DNA of 64,000 bases from UBA1046 sp964624395 (GTDB taxonomy: Bacteria; Bacillota; Clostridia; Saccharofermentanales; DTU023). Made by a program: the position numbers and the translations under genes. The number at the start of each line of letters is the position of its first letter. The first letter of the stretch is position 1. Positions 16,719-24,970 of this stretch are shown piece after piece. The notes under the pieces are model-generated. The model did no database searches, was not told the DNA's origin, and saw only the letters and a program-made list of their open reading frames with translations. The stretch spans positions 10,971 to 74,970 of the forward strand of contig CAZUWY010000001.1 in NCBI GenBank assembly GCA_964624395.1, in the 5' to 3' direction.

Positions 16719-18074
16719 ATGAAAAAAATCAAAAGGGAAGTTTTAATCGTTCTCTCCTTGCTGCTGGCAGTATCTTTGCTTTTCGCCAGCTGCAGCAGCA
16801 ANNNNNNNNNNNNNNNNNNNNNNNNNNNNNNNNNNNNNNNNNNNNNNNNNNNNNNNNNNNNNNNNNNNNNNNNNNNNNNNNNNNNNNNNNNNNNNNNNNN
16901 NGTATTTTCCATCGCAGAGCAAGAAGATAAATTTGACTCCGCCGCAGCCAAAGCCGATCCGGAAGTTCAAAAAGCCTACGATCAGCTGGGCGCTCTAATC
17001 AGGGAGAGCGGCAACAAGATTATTAAAGAGATCGATAAAGACAGTTTTGTCTTTTCTCCTCTCTCCTTTTATTTTGCCTATGCCACTTTGACCAATGGTG
17101 CTAACGGCAATGGTGCCGCCGAGCTTGAAGATTTGCTGTTTGCTGATGGAGCTTTTGATTTAGAGGCCCTGAATAAAGCTGCCGGCCTTTTAATTAGAGA
17201 AATGTCAGCTAATGAATATTTTCAGGTAATGGTCAATACCATGCTGGCCGGCAGAAATGATCTGGATTTTGCCGCAAGCTTTCTGCAGGCAGCGACCGAC
17301 TATTATGAGGCTGTGGCTGTGAAAATGGATTTTTCCAAAAAGGAGGCTGTCACTGCTTTAGACAACTGGACCAAGGAGAAAACCGAAGGGCTGATCTACC
17401 CTCTCTTCGGCGAAAATTATACTTTTGATCCTCTCACCACCCTGGTTTTGATCAATACCGTTTATTTTAAGGGCGACTGGCAGTCAGCCTTTGATCCCGA
17501 CTTTAACTGGGAGACAGATTTTCACGGGCTAAAAAACACAAATAAGGTCGAAATGATGAGCGATAGAGACTTTATGGCCTACCAGGAGACCAAAGATTAC
17601 CAGCTGGTGACGCTGGATTATCTGGGCGGAGCTTCAATGCGCCTTTATCTGCCGGCAGAGGGAAAAAAGCCCTTAGATATCCTGCTGGCTCAAAAGGAGA
17701 TTGAGCTAGCTGGCGCAGATATTATTCTCAATCTGCCTAAATTTGACCTAAAGAGCGATATCAATCTTATGAGTATGCTTAAGACTCTGGCACCCAGTAT
17801 CCTTAAGGAGGGCAGCCTAGAGGAGCTGATGACCTTTATGGGCGGACCAGCATTGGATCTTTTCGTCGGCGACAGCTTCCAGAAAGCCCGCATCATCGTT
17901 GATGAAAAAGGTACAGAGGCCGCGGCGGCAACAACAATCGTTGTGGTTGGAGCCTCAGCTCCACTGGAAAATCCCGTTAAGCCTCTGGAAATCACCTTTG
18001 ACCGGCCCTTTGCCTGGGAAATTGTCTATAATGATGTCCCTCTTTTCACCGGAGTAGTAAGCGATCTACCTTAA
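16719..18074 (+). CDS. Serpin-family lipoprotein (copy 2, interrupted by an assembly gap)
   Basis: Second serpin lipoprotein, highly similar to the upstream copy over the fold; for instance VMVNTMLAGRNDLDF is identical. The start is set at 16719 (MKKIKREVLIV) with AAAGAGG at 16704-16710; the lipobox is FASC. One hundred Ns (16802-16901) replace the linker between the lipobox and the serpin fold; alignment with copy 1 suggests about 80-90 real bases are missing. The hinge EKGTEAAAAT is the same, but the loop beyond differs (TIVVVGASAPLENPVKP against VIIVEETLAGIDMEVIEP). Antitrypsin-style counting puts P1-P1' at Ala-Ser, which would favour an elastase- or subtilisin-like target. Residue numbering is unreliable because of the gap. 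Confidence 0.9.
   Translation: MKKIKREVLIVLSLLLAVSLLFASCSSXXXXXXXXXXXXXXXXXXXXXXXXXXXXXXXXXXVFSIAEQEDKFDSAAAKADPEVQKAYDQLGALIRESGNKIIKEIDKDSFVFSPLSFYFAYATLTNGANGNGAAELEDLLFADGAFDLEALNKAAGLLIREMSANEYFQVMVNTMLAGRNDLDFAASFLQAATDYYEAVAVKMDFSKKEAVTALDNWTKEKTEGLIYPLFGENYTFDPLTTLVLINTVYFKGDWQSAFDPDFNWETDFHGLKNTNKVEMMSDRDFMAYQETKDYQLVTLDYLGGASMRLYLPAEGKKPLDILLAQKEIELAGADIILNLPKFDLKSDINLMSMLKTLAPSILKEGSLEELMTFMGGPALDLFVGDSFQKARIIVDEKGTEAAAATTIVVVGASAPLENPVKPLEITFDRPFAWEIVYNDVPLFTGVVSDLP
16802..16901. other. 100-N scaffold gap inside serpin copy 2
   Basis: Exactly 100 N, a conventional placeholder of unknown true length. It falls in the low-complexity linker of a gene that has a near-identical neighbour, a typical place for short-read assembly to break. 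The reading frame happens to stay open across it. Confidence 0.97.
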
Positions 18075-18098
18075 AAACAACAATCTTACATACTTTTA

Positions 18099-18124
18099 GG
18101 GCCGAAATTAGCGGCCCTTTTTTT
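18099..18124 (+). terminator. Intrinsic terminator after serpin copy 2
   Basis: GGGCCG (18099-18104) pairs with CGGCCC (18112-18117) around a 7-nt loop, followed by a run of seven T. Confidence 0.88.
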
Positions 18125-18173
18125 ATGGCTAAAAATACTCTTTCTCAAAAAGCTTGGCCCGGGCAAATTTATT

Positions 18174-18202
18174 TTGACCCCGAAGGGGCAAATCGCTATG
18201 CT
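18174..18202 (+). promoter_or_regulatory. Sigma-A type promoter for purC-proS-DUF2007
   Basis: TTGACC (-35, 18174-18179) and TATGCT (-10, 18197-18202) are separated by exactly 17 bp, downstream of the serpin terminator. Transcription would start near 18209, about 56 nt before the purC-like ATG. Confidence 0.55.
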
Positions 18203-18264
18203 AAAGGGTACATTCCTGTTAGGATAAGAATTCACTATTGCCAAGGATTTTGGAGGATCTGCCG

Positions 18265-18948
18265 ATGAAAAAAGTATATACAGGCAAAACAAAAGATGTC
18301 TATGTCCTGGAAAACGGCAACTACTGCCTGCAATTCAAAGACACAGTCACAGGCAGCGCTGGAGTATTTGATCCCGGTGCCAATAGCGTAGGACTTACAA
18401 TTGACGGTATCGGTCAGCTCAATCTGGCTGTCAGCCAGATGTTTTTTGAGCTGCTGGCTAAAAAGGGTATTAAAACCCATTATCTTGGGGCAGATCAGAA
18501 AACAGGCCGGATGGAAGTTGTGCCCAGCAGTTTTTTTGGTCAGGGAGTGGAAGTGATCTGCCGCTACCGGGCGGTCGGCAGTTTTATCCGCCGCTACGGC
18601 ATGTATATAGAAGACGGGGCACCCCTTGACGCCTATGTGGAAATTACTTTGAAGGACGATGACAGAAACGACCCTCTCATCACCTCGGAGGGTCTTGCGG
18701 CCCTTGGTATTATGGATAAGGAAAGATTCGATGAGCTGGTTGATTTAACCAGAGAAATTACCGCAGTGGTGGCAGACAAGATTAAAAGCAAAGGTCTGGA
18801 GCTCTACGATATCAAATTTGAATTCGGCCTCTCCAAAGATAATGAGCTCTTGCTGATCGATGAGATTTCCTCCGGCAATATGCGCGTTTACAGGGGCAAG
18901 GAGTCGGTAAAACCCGAGGAATTATCTCATCTTTTACTGGCTGACTGA
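18265..18948 (+). CDS. purC: SAICAR synthetase-like protein (divergent PurC)
   Basis: A 227-residue protein of the SAICAR synthetase family (ATP-dependent joining of aspartate to CAIR in purine synthesis). It begins MKKVYTGKTKDVY, the family's N-terminal lysine-rich loop, and has the AVGSFIRRYG and DDRNDPLIT segments. Two regions depart from ordinary PurC: the FKDDATAFNG-type stretch is replaced by FDPGANSVGLT, and the DEISPD signature reads DEISSGNMRVY. No other purine gene is nearby. Start chosen at 18265, preceded by GGAGG at 18252-18256. Its function may be standard PurC or a paralog with another substrate; I would not assign the reaction firmly. Confidence 0.72.
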   Translation: MKKVYTGKTKDVYVLENGNYCLQFKDTVTGSAGVFDPGANSVGLTIDGIGQLNLAVSQMFFELLAKKGIKTHYLGADQKTGRMEVVPSSFFGQGVEVICRYRAVGSFIRRYGMYIEDGAPLDAYVEITLKDDDRNDPLITSEGLAALGIMDKERFDELVDLTREITAVVADKIKSKGLELYDIKFEFGLSKDNELLLIDEISSGNMRVYRGKESVKPEELSHLLLAD

Positions 18949-19010
18949 AAGTTAGTCATTGAAGCTTAATAATCTGTCCAGATTTTTTAGCAATTTTGAG
19001 GAGGAGAACA

Positions 19011-20702
19011 ATGCGCCTATCGAGAGATTATTTCTTTACTTTACGAGAAGACCAACATGATGAGGAATCTTCCAGTTCCAATTTACTGGTCCGGGCTGGA
19101 ATGATCAAAAAAGTTTCTGCCGGCTCCTATATGACACTGCCTTTAGGCCTTAAAGCCATCCGCAAGGTGGAGCGCATAGTGCGGGAGGAAATGGAGGCCA
19201 TTGACTCTTACGAGGTTGTAATGCCGGCTTTGATCCCTGAAGAAGTCTATATTGACTCAGGGCGCAGGGAGAGTTTCGGCGACAGTATGTTCTCGCTTTT
19301 GGACCGCAACAGAAGGCCTTTTGTGCTCGGACCAACGCATGAAGAACTCTTTGCCTCTGCCGCCAGAATGAAAATCAAATCCTATAAGGATCTGCCTTTC
19401 AGTTTGTTTCAGTTCCAGACAAAGTTCAGGGATGAGCCTCGCCCCCGCTTCGGCCTGATCAGGGTGCGCGAATTCACCATGAAAGATGCCTATACTTTCG
19501 ACCGCGATCTCAAGGGTCTCGATATTGCCTATAACAAGATGTTTGAAGCCTACAAGAAAATCTTTGACCGCATGCATCTCGATTATGTAATAGTTACAGC
19601 CGACACCGGAGTGATGGGGGGACTTTTGTCCGAGGAGTTTCAGGCACTCTCCCCTATCGGCGAAGATATTTTGGTAATTGATGACGAAAATAACTACGCC
19701 AACAATATTGAAGTCGCCCCCTGCCCTCTGGAGGGCGAAGAGAGCAAGGCGGAAAAGAAAAAATTTGAAAAGAAATATACACCCGCTGTGCGCACTATTG
19801 AAGAAGTCACTGCTCTGCTTTCCCAGCCAGTGGAAATGTTTGTCAAAACAATGATCTATGCAGTTGATGATCAGCTGTTGGCGGTCTGTGTCCGCGGCGA
19901 CCGCGATGTCAATGAAACCAAATTGAGAAAGCTTGTCGGCGGCTATGAAAGCCGGCTGGCCGATGAGGAGGAAGTAAGAGAGGTCACCGGGGCACCTATC
20001 GGCTATGCGGGGCCTATCGGGCTAGATATTCCTGTCTATCTTGACCAGGAGATCAGCCTGATGAGAAATTTCATCACCGGAGCCAATGAGGAAGACCACC
20101 ATTTCATCAATGTCAATCGCGCTGATTTCAAATACGAACAGATTGCCGACCTGCGCAAGATAGCAGTCGGCGACCGCTCAATCAAGGGCGGAAAAGTGCG
20201 CTTTGCCCGCGGCATTGAAGTCGGCAACACCTTTAAGCTGGGAACAAAATACGCCGAAGCGATGGATCTTTACTATACCGATGACAGCAATCACAGAAAG
20301 GCAGTCTATATGGGCAGCTACGGCATAGGTCCGGCCCGCTGCCTGGCGGCTATTGTCGAACAGCACCACAGCAAGAACGCCATCCTCTGGCCCAAAGAGA
20401 TCGCACCAATTGAAATAGCTATTGTTGTTGTCAACATTAAAGAGGCTGGGCAGCTGAAACTGGCTGAAGAACTTTATCAAAAGCTTGAGCAGCTAGGCTA
20501 TGATGTCCTGCTCGATGACAGAGATGAAAGAGCGGGCGTAAAATTCAACGATATGGAGCTGATCGGTGCCTATACTAGAATAACTGTGGGCAGAAGCCTC
20601 AAAGACGGGCAGGTCGAGCTCAAGACGATTGGCCAGGATCAAGCCGAAGAAGTTAGAATTGAAGATCTCACAGAGCGGCTGGCTCAAATTTTTGCAAACT
20701 GA
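19011..20702 (+). CDS. proS: Prolyl-tRNA synthetase (bacterial type with editing insertion)
   Basis: A 563-residue class II aminoacyl-tRNA synthetase charging tRNA-Pro. Motif 1 lies around LPLGLKAIRKVERIVREEM; motif 2 is FRDEPRPRFGLIRVREFTMKD; motif 3 is in MGSYGIGPARCLAAIVEQ. Between motifs 2 and 3 (about residues 225-400) lies the YbaK-like editing insertion of the bacterial form, which removes mischarged Ala. The anticodon-binding domain ends the protein. Full length for the bacterial class. Start at 19011 (MRLSRDYFF) follows GAGGAGGAG; 62 bp separate it from the purC-like stop, so the two are probably cotranscribed. Confidence 0.96.
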   Translation: MRLSRDYFFTLREDQHDEESSSSNLLVRAGMIKKVSAGSYMTLPLGLKAIRKVERIVREEMEAIDSYEVVMPALIPEEVYIDSGRRESFGDSMFSLLDRNRRPFVLGPTHEELFASAARMKIKSYKDLPFSLFQFQTKFRDEPRPRFGLIRVREFTMKDAYTFDRDLKGLDIAYNKMFEAYKKIFDRMHLDYVIVTADTGVMGGLLSEEFQALSPIGEDILVIDDENNYANNIEVAPCPLEGEESKAEKKKFEKKYTPAVRTIEEVTALLSQPVEMFVKTMIYAVDDQLLAVCVRGDRDVNETKLRKLVGGYESRLADEEEVREVTGAPIGYAGPIGLDIPVYLDQEISLMRNFITGANEEDHHFINVNRADFKYEQIADLRKIAVGDRSIKGGKVRFARGIEVGNTFKLGTKYAEAMDLYYTDDSNHRKAVYMGSYGIGPARCLAAIVEQHHSKNAILWPKEIAPIEIAIVVVNIKEAGQLKLAEELYQKLEQLGYDVLLDDRDERAGVKFNDMELIGAYTRITVGRSLKDGQVELKTIGQDQAEEVRIEDLTERLAQIFAN

Positions 20703-20706
20703 TTTT

Positions 20707-20928
20707 ATGGCAGCAGATGATTTGGTCCTGGTTTTCCAGGGCCCAGCCTTAGAGGCGAAAATGGCCAGAGGGATTTTAGAAAACAAGCAAATACCCTCAT
20801 TGTTAAAAAGCAAGCATGGAGCCGGCTTTGTCCTTTGGGCAGGTGATCTTTTGGAAGAATATTATCTTTATGTCCGAGCTGAGGATGAAAAGCTGGCTTT
20901 AGATTTACTGGCAGTCCTAAAGCTTTAA
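20707..20928 (+). CDS. Small DUF2007-type protein
   Basis: A 73-residue protein beginning MAADDLVLVFQGPALEAKMARGILE. The pattern of an early strand, an EA-x-x-ARGxLE helix and a C-terminal YVRAEDEKLALDLL fits the DUF2007 (putative signal-transducing protein) family, small ferredoxin-like folds of unknown role. It starts four bases after the proS stop with no good ribosome binding site of its own, so translation is probably coupled to proS. A longer in-frame reading from 20629 overlaps proS and carries no family similarity, so I prefer 20707. Confidence 0.7.
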   Translation: MAADDLVLVFQGPALEAKMARGILENKQIPSLLKSKHGAGFVLWAGDLLEEYYLYVRAEDEKLALDLLAVLKL

Positions 20929-20973
20929 CTATTGAAGCATTTTTTTCTCTAATTTATCTCTCTAAGGCAGTGA

Positions 20974-22077
20974 TTATTCCTGCTTAAAGACAGTGAACTG
21001 ACAAAAATAATAGCGATCTTCAATCTCCTCTTCCCCATAGAGGAGATTTTTATCTGTGCGATAACCTGAATAGGAAACTTCACTTTTGAGGACTAGATCT
21101 TGGACCACTAATTCGTAATCTTCTTTGATATCTCCCAGGGCAGAAGATATAGTCTGCAGATCTTTCATTTTAATTTCTTCACTAGCGGCTGCAAAAGCTG
21201 TTGCAACCAGAGCCTTTTGATCAAGGCCTCCGTTAATCTGGCCAGCCACATCAATTTTTATCTCAAGCTTTACAGCTACCACCTGGCCATCTTCTTCAAT
21301 TATTTCATGCCGCGGCGGTAAGTTTACGCCATCTCCAGCAGGCTTGCCTTCCTCGTCCAGCCAATTGCCCTCTGAATCTAAGTTAAAACCGGATTTCTCT
21401 CCTGAACGCCAGAGCATTTCATTGACATTTTCTACATACTGGGCCCTGCTTATATCCCCTCTGTAAAGAGGATATTGTGCCTGATTGTAGATGGGCGGCA
21501 GGCCGTAGAAAAGGAGGAGCAAAATGGTTAAAACAGCTGTAACAATCCTCCAGCTCGCAGCATCTTCAATCTGGTAGGAATTTTCTTGTTCCCATAAAAG
21601 AGCCAGCCCCTCTGCTGCATTTCTCCTGGCCCAGACCATATTGAGCAAATTGAATACCAGAATGTTAAAACCCATGCCGTCAGCAAAAACTTGAAATGTA
21701 CGCCGGAAGGAATCCTTAAGGGCAAGTTTTTCCCCCTCATCTGTGCGAATTTTCAGCCCCATGACGGCCTTGCCCGCGGTTGTACCCAAAATGCTCAGAA
21801 AAAGAGGTTCCAAGAGCAGCATTAAAAGCATGACAGCCATGCTGTCTAGATAAAGGAGCAAAAGTCCCCGGATAATCTTGCCGCGCAGCAGGACCAGGGA
21901 AATATAATTCCAGATCAGATAGTAGATGGTCCAGTCCAGCAGTCTGGCTAAAAGGCGCCTGCCGGGATAAGGAACCGGAGATTTCTTTCTCAGCTGGACC
22001 TGATTGCGGTAGACGATTCTTTGCAGCCAGCCCGGATTTTCTGCTGCTCCTAAATTTCTGCTGTTTATTAGCGGCAT
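20974..22077 (-). CDS. RDD-family membrane protein with large extracytoplasmic or C-terminal domain
   Basis: A 367-residue membrane protein of the RDD family. The RDD pattern is clear: RRLLARLLDWTIYY (Arg-Asp in the first helix), then GTTAGKAVMGLKIRTDEGEKLALKDSFRRT at the end of the second helix pair. About four to five membrane helices occupy residues 45-205, followed by a soluble ~160-residue domain with no family I recognise. RDD proteins have been linked to ion or osmotic functions in some bacteria; here the gene follows trkA-trkH by 64 bp on the same strand, so a role in ion homeostasis is plausible but unproven. Confidence 0.8.
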   Translation of the reverse strand: MPLINSRNLGAAENPGWLQRIVYRNQVQLRKKSPVPYPGRRLLARLLDWTIYYLIWNYISLVLLRGKIIRGLLLLYLDSMAVMLLMLLLEPLFLSILGTTAGKAVMGLKIRTDEGEKLALKDSFRRTFQVFADGMGFNILVFNLLNMVWARRNAAEGLALLWEQENSYQIEDAASWRIVTAVLTILLLLFYGLPPIYNQAQYPLYRGDISRAQYVENVNEMLWRSGEKSGFNLDSEGNWLDEEGKPAGDGVNLPPRHEIIEEDGQVVAVKLEIKIDVAGQINGGLDQKALVATAFAAASEEIKMKDLQTISSALGDIKEDYELVVQDLVLKSEVSYSGYRTDKNLLYGEEEIEDRYYFCQFTVFKQE

Positions 22078-22141
22078 TACTTTTTTCCCTTTCGAGCTTA
22101 TCTTGAAAAAAGCTTAACACAGAGCCAAAGCTTTTTGATAC

Positions 22142-23590
22142 TCAGATGCGGCGCCAGCTTTTGGGCGCCAAGAGAATTAGAATAGGGATAATCTCCAGCC
22201 GGCCCATGATCATACCGAGGCCAAGGCTCAGTTTTGAAAAGACAGTGAGTCCGGCATAGCTCCCAGTTGGACCTACCTGGCCAAGTCCTGGACCGACATT
22301 GTTAAAGCCTGACGCCACAGCGGAAAAAGAGCTGAGAAAATCCGCCGAGCCAATGGAAACGATCATCAGCAAAAGAATAAAGATCAAAAGATAGATACTA
22401 AGATAATTGCTCACCTGTGTTTTCAGCTGCTGACCCAAAGGTTTTCCTTCAAATCTGAGCGGTATGCGCCGGCTGGGATTAATGCTGCTGCGCAGCTCAG
22501 CCAGCGCGGATTTAATATAGATGGCGACGCGGCTGACCTTGAGACCGCCGGCGGTTGATCCGGCCATACCACCCACAAACATCAGGCAAAGCAAGATGAT
22601 ATGTGAAAACTGCGGCCAGTGATTAAAATCGGCCACCGTAAAGCCTGTGGTGGAAATGATTGAGGAAACGGTGAAGAAGACATCTCTTAGCTGCTGGGGG
22701 AAACTGTCATAAATATTTCTGGTATCAAATAAGATAACGGCCGTAGCCGCGGCGACAATCCCCAGAAACCAGCGCAATTCCTCACTGCGAAAAATCTCTT
22801 TAAATTTTCGCAAAAGCAGGGCGTAGTAGAGATTAAAATTAACTGCAAAAATAAGCATGCTGAAAGCCAGCACATAATAGATATAGCTATTGTCATAATA
22901 AGCCACAGAATTAGCCTTGATGCCAAAGCCTCCGGTGCCTGCTGTGCCAAAAGCATGGAGCATGGCGTCAAATAGGGGCATGCCGCCCAGTTTAAGCAAA
23001 ATAATAAGGACCAGGGTCATGCCCAGATAGATGGCATACAAAGTTCTGGCGGTGCTTCTCACCCTGGACTGCAGCTTGCCGAAAATCGGTCCCGGCACTT
23101 CGGCTTTCATGACATAGACATTGTCTGATTCAATTTTAGGCATCACTGCCAGGGCAAAGACAAGGATACCCATGCCGCCGATCAGATGCGAAAAAGAGCG
23201 CCAGAAGAGCTGGGAATTAGACAGCAGCTCCGGCTTTGCCAGCACACTGGCACCGGTGGTGGTAAAGCCACTGGCCGCTTCAAAAAAGGCATCTGTAAAG
23301 GCCGGTATATGGCCGCTGATCATGAAAGGCAAAGCCCCTAAAACAGAGATCAAAATCCAGCCAAAGCCCACAACCACAAAGCCTTCACGCATAAAAAAAT
23401 CAGGATTATCCGGTTTTTTGGCCGACCAGAGCCAGCCGGTAAAAAGGCAAAGAGACATCGGCCCCAAAAAAGGATAGACACCCTGCCAGCCCTCTGCCGA
23501 GAGCAAAGCAACAATTATGGAAGGCAGCATCAAAAGCCCAAAGATAAGAATTATTCTGCCTAAGGCGAAGCGTACAATCTTGTAATTCAC
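22142..23590 (-). CDS. trkH: Trk/Ktr-type potassium uptake channel subunit
   Basis: A 482-residue potassium-translocating membrane protein with four pore repeats, each with a selectivity-filter-like segment: TTGASV, GTAGTGGFGIK, STTGFTVAD and ASGFNNVGPGLG. It pairs with the TrkA regulator encoded three bases upstream, together forming a K+ uptake system driven by ion gradients and gated by nucleotides. The start codon is GTG at 23590, immediately after the trkA stop. Length and topology are normal for TrkH/TrkG. Confidence 0.93.
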   Translation of the reverse strand: MNYKIVRFALGRIILIFGLLMLPSIIVALLSAEGWQGVYPFLGPMSLCLFTGWLWSAKKPDNPDFFMREGFVVVGFGWILISVLGALPFMISGHIPAFTDAFFEAASGFTTTGASVLAKPELLSNSQLFWRSFSHLIGGMGILVFALAVMPKIESDNVYVMKAEVPGPIFGKLQSRVRSTARTLYAIYLGMTLVLIILLKLGGMPLFDAMLHAFGTAGTGGFGIKANSVAYYDNSYIYYVLAFSMLIFAVNFNLYYALLLRKFKEIFRSEELRWFLGIVAAATAVILFDTRNIYDSFPQQLRDVFFTVSSIISTTGFTVADFNHWPQFSHIILLCLMFVGGMAGSTAGGLKVSRVAIYIKSALAELRSSINPSRRIPLRFEGKPLGQQLKTQVSNYLSIYLLIFILLLMIVSIGSADFLSSFSAVASGFNNVGPGLGQVGPTGSYAGLTVFSKLSLGLGMIMGRLEIIPILILLAPKSWRRI

Positions 23591-23593
23591 AAA

Positions 23594-24952
23594 TCAGCCT
23601 TCCTTGAGGATGTCGCTAATATCTTGAAGATTGGGTTTTGAAGTGACCAAGATCACACTGTCGCCCTGGCGCAGATAATCATTTCCATCCGGGAAGATAA
23701 TATTTCTTCCCCGCAAGATACCGAGGATCAATAAGCCTTCTTTAGTTTCCAGAGTACGCAGAGGTTTTTCGCAGACCTCGCTGGCAGAGGCGATTTTGAA
23801 TTGCAAAGCCTCCACTTTACCCCCCGAAATCCTATAGAGGGCTTCGATGCCTGAGCCGGCCGTATTCTGCCTGGAGCGGACAAAGCTTAAGATATGGTCT
23901 GTGATCAAGTCACTGGGGGTGACAATAGCCTGCAGGCCGGTATTTGCCAAAACCTTTAAGAGATTGGTGCGGTTTACTTTGGTAATCGTATTTTTTACCC
24001 CCTGCTGGGAGGCATAAAGAGAGATCAAAAGATTTTCCTCATCAATACCGGTAAGAGAGATGACAGAATCGAAATTTTGCATGCGCTCTTCCCGCAAAAC
24101 TCTTTGATCCGTGCCGTCAGCACAGATCACTTCAGTCTCGGGATGACGGGCGGCCAGAAAATCTGCAATCGCTTCATTATTTTCGATCAGCTTCGCCCTT
24201 ATTTTGTGCTTTTTCAGGCCGGGGAGCAGGTAGCGTGTGATTCTTCCCCCGCCAACTATCAGGACAGATTTAGGCCTGTCTATCCTGTGATTGTTATTGT
24301 GCATAAATTTTAAGATCTCCTCTGACCTGCCGGTCAGATAAAGGCGATCTTTTTCTTTCAGTACGAAGCTGCCGCCGGGAATAAATAAATCGTTTCCTCT
24401 CTCCACCACCCCGATCAGCACATTGCCATAGCCTCTGCCGATCTTGGTCAGGCTCTGATTGACAAAGATTGAATCCTCCGGCAGCTCGGTTTGGACAATA
24501 AACAGTTTGCCCCGACCAAAATGCTCGACGCTTAAAGCCGCCGGAAAAATCATCATCTGTTCGATTTCTCTGGCCGCTTCAGCATCAGGGTTGATCATCA
24601 GATCAATGCCCAGCGATTCACGCAAAAAATCCAGCTGGACTGAATACTCGGGACTTCTCACTCTGGCAATCACATAGCGGGCGCCGATTTTCTTGGCTGT
24701 GATAGCTGCAATTATATTGGTCTCGTCATCTGGAGTTACAGCAATGAAAATATCGCAGCTATCTACACCGGCCTCCAGCTGGACATCAAGATAGGAACCG
24801 CCGCCGGATATGCCCGTGACATCTGTTGAGAGGATCAGCTTTTTTAATTTATCGTCATCCTGATCCATCGCGATAATATCGTGTTCTTCCCGGTTTAGAG
24901 CATGGCAGAGCAGTTCGCCAACTTTTCCCAGACCACAGATTGCAATCTTCAT
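23594..24952 (-). CDS. trkA: Trk potassium system NAD-binding regulatory protein
   Basis: A 452-residue peripheral protein that gates TrkH. It contains two RCK units in tandem: first Rossmann motif in KIAICGLGKVGELLC (residues 1-15), TrkA-C domain ending near 215, then a second Rossmann fold with VLIVGGGRITRYLLPGL and a second TrkA-C domain to the end. This double-length form is TrkA rather than the single-unit KtrA. The ATG at 24952 lies 18 bp after the ltaE stop, so threonine aldolase, trkA and trkH are probably one transcript. Confidence 0.94.
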   Translation of the reverse strand: MKIAICGLGKVGELLCHALNREEHDIIAMDQDDDKLKKLILSTDVTGISGGGSYLDVQLEAGVDSCDIFIAVTPDDETNIIAAITAKKIGARYVIARVRSPEYSVQLDFLRESLGIDLMINPDAEAAREIEQMMIFPAALSVEHFGRGKLFIVQTELPEDSIFVNQSLTKIGRGYGNVLIGVVERGNDLFIPGGSFVLKEKDRLYLTGRSEEILKFMHNNNHRIDRPKSVLIVGGGRITRYLLPGLKKHKIRAKLIENNEAIADFLAARHPETEVICADGTDQRVLREERMQNFDSVISLTGIDEENLLISLYASQQGVKNTITKVNRTNLLKVLANTGLQAIVTPSDLITDHILSFVRSRQNTAGSGIEALYRISGGKVEALQFKIASASEVCEKPLRTLETKEGLLILGILRGRNIIFPDGNDYLRQGDSVILVTSKPNLQDISDILKEG

Positions 24953-24970
24953 CTTCTGCCTCTACTGCTT

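Noticed and set aside
20629..20928. Longer start for the DUF2007-type gene, overlapping proS
   Set aside because: The extra N-terminal residues come from the proS 3' end in another frame and do not resemble the family.
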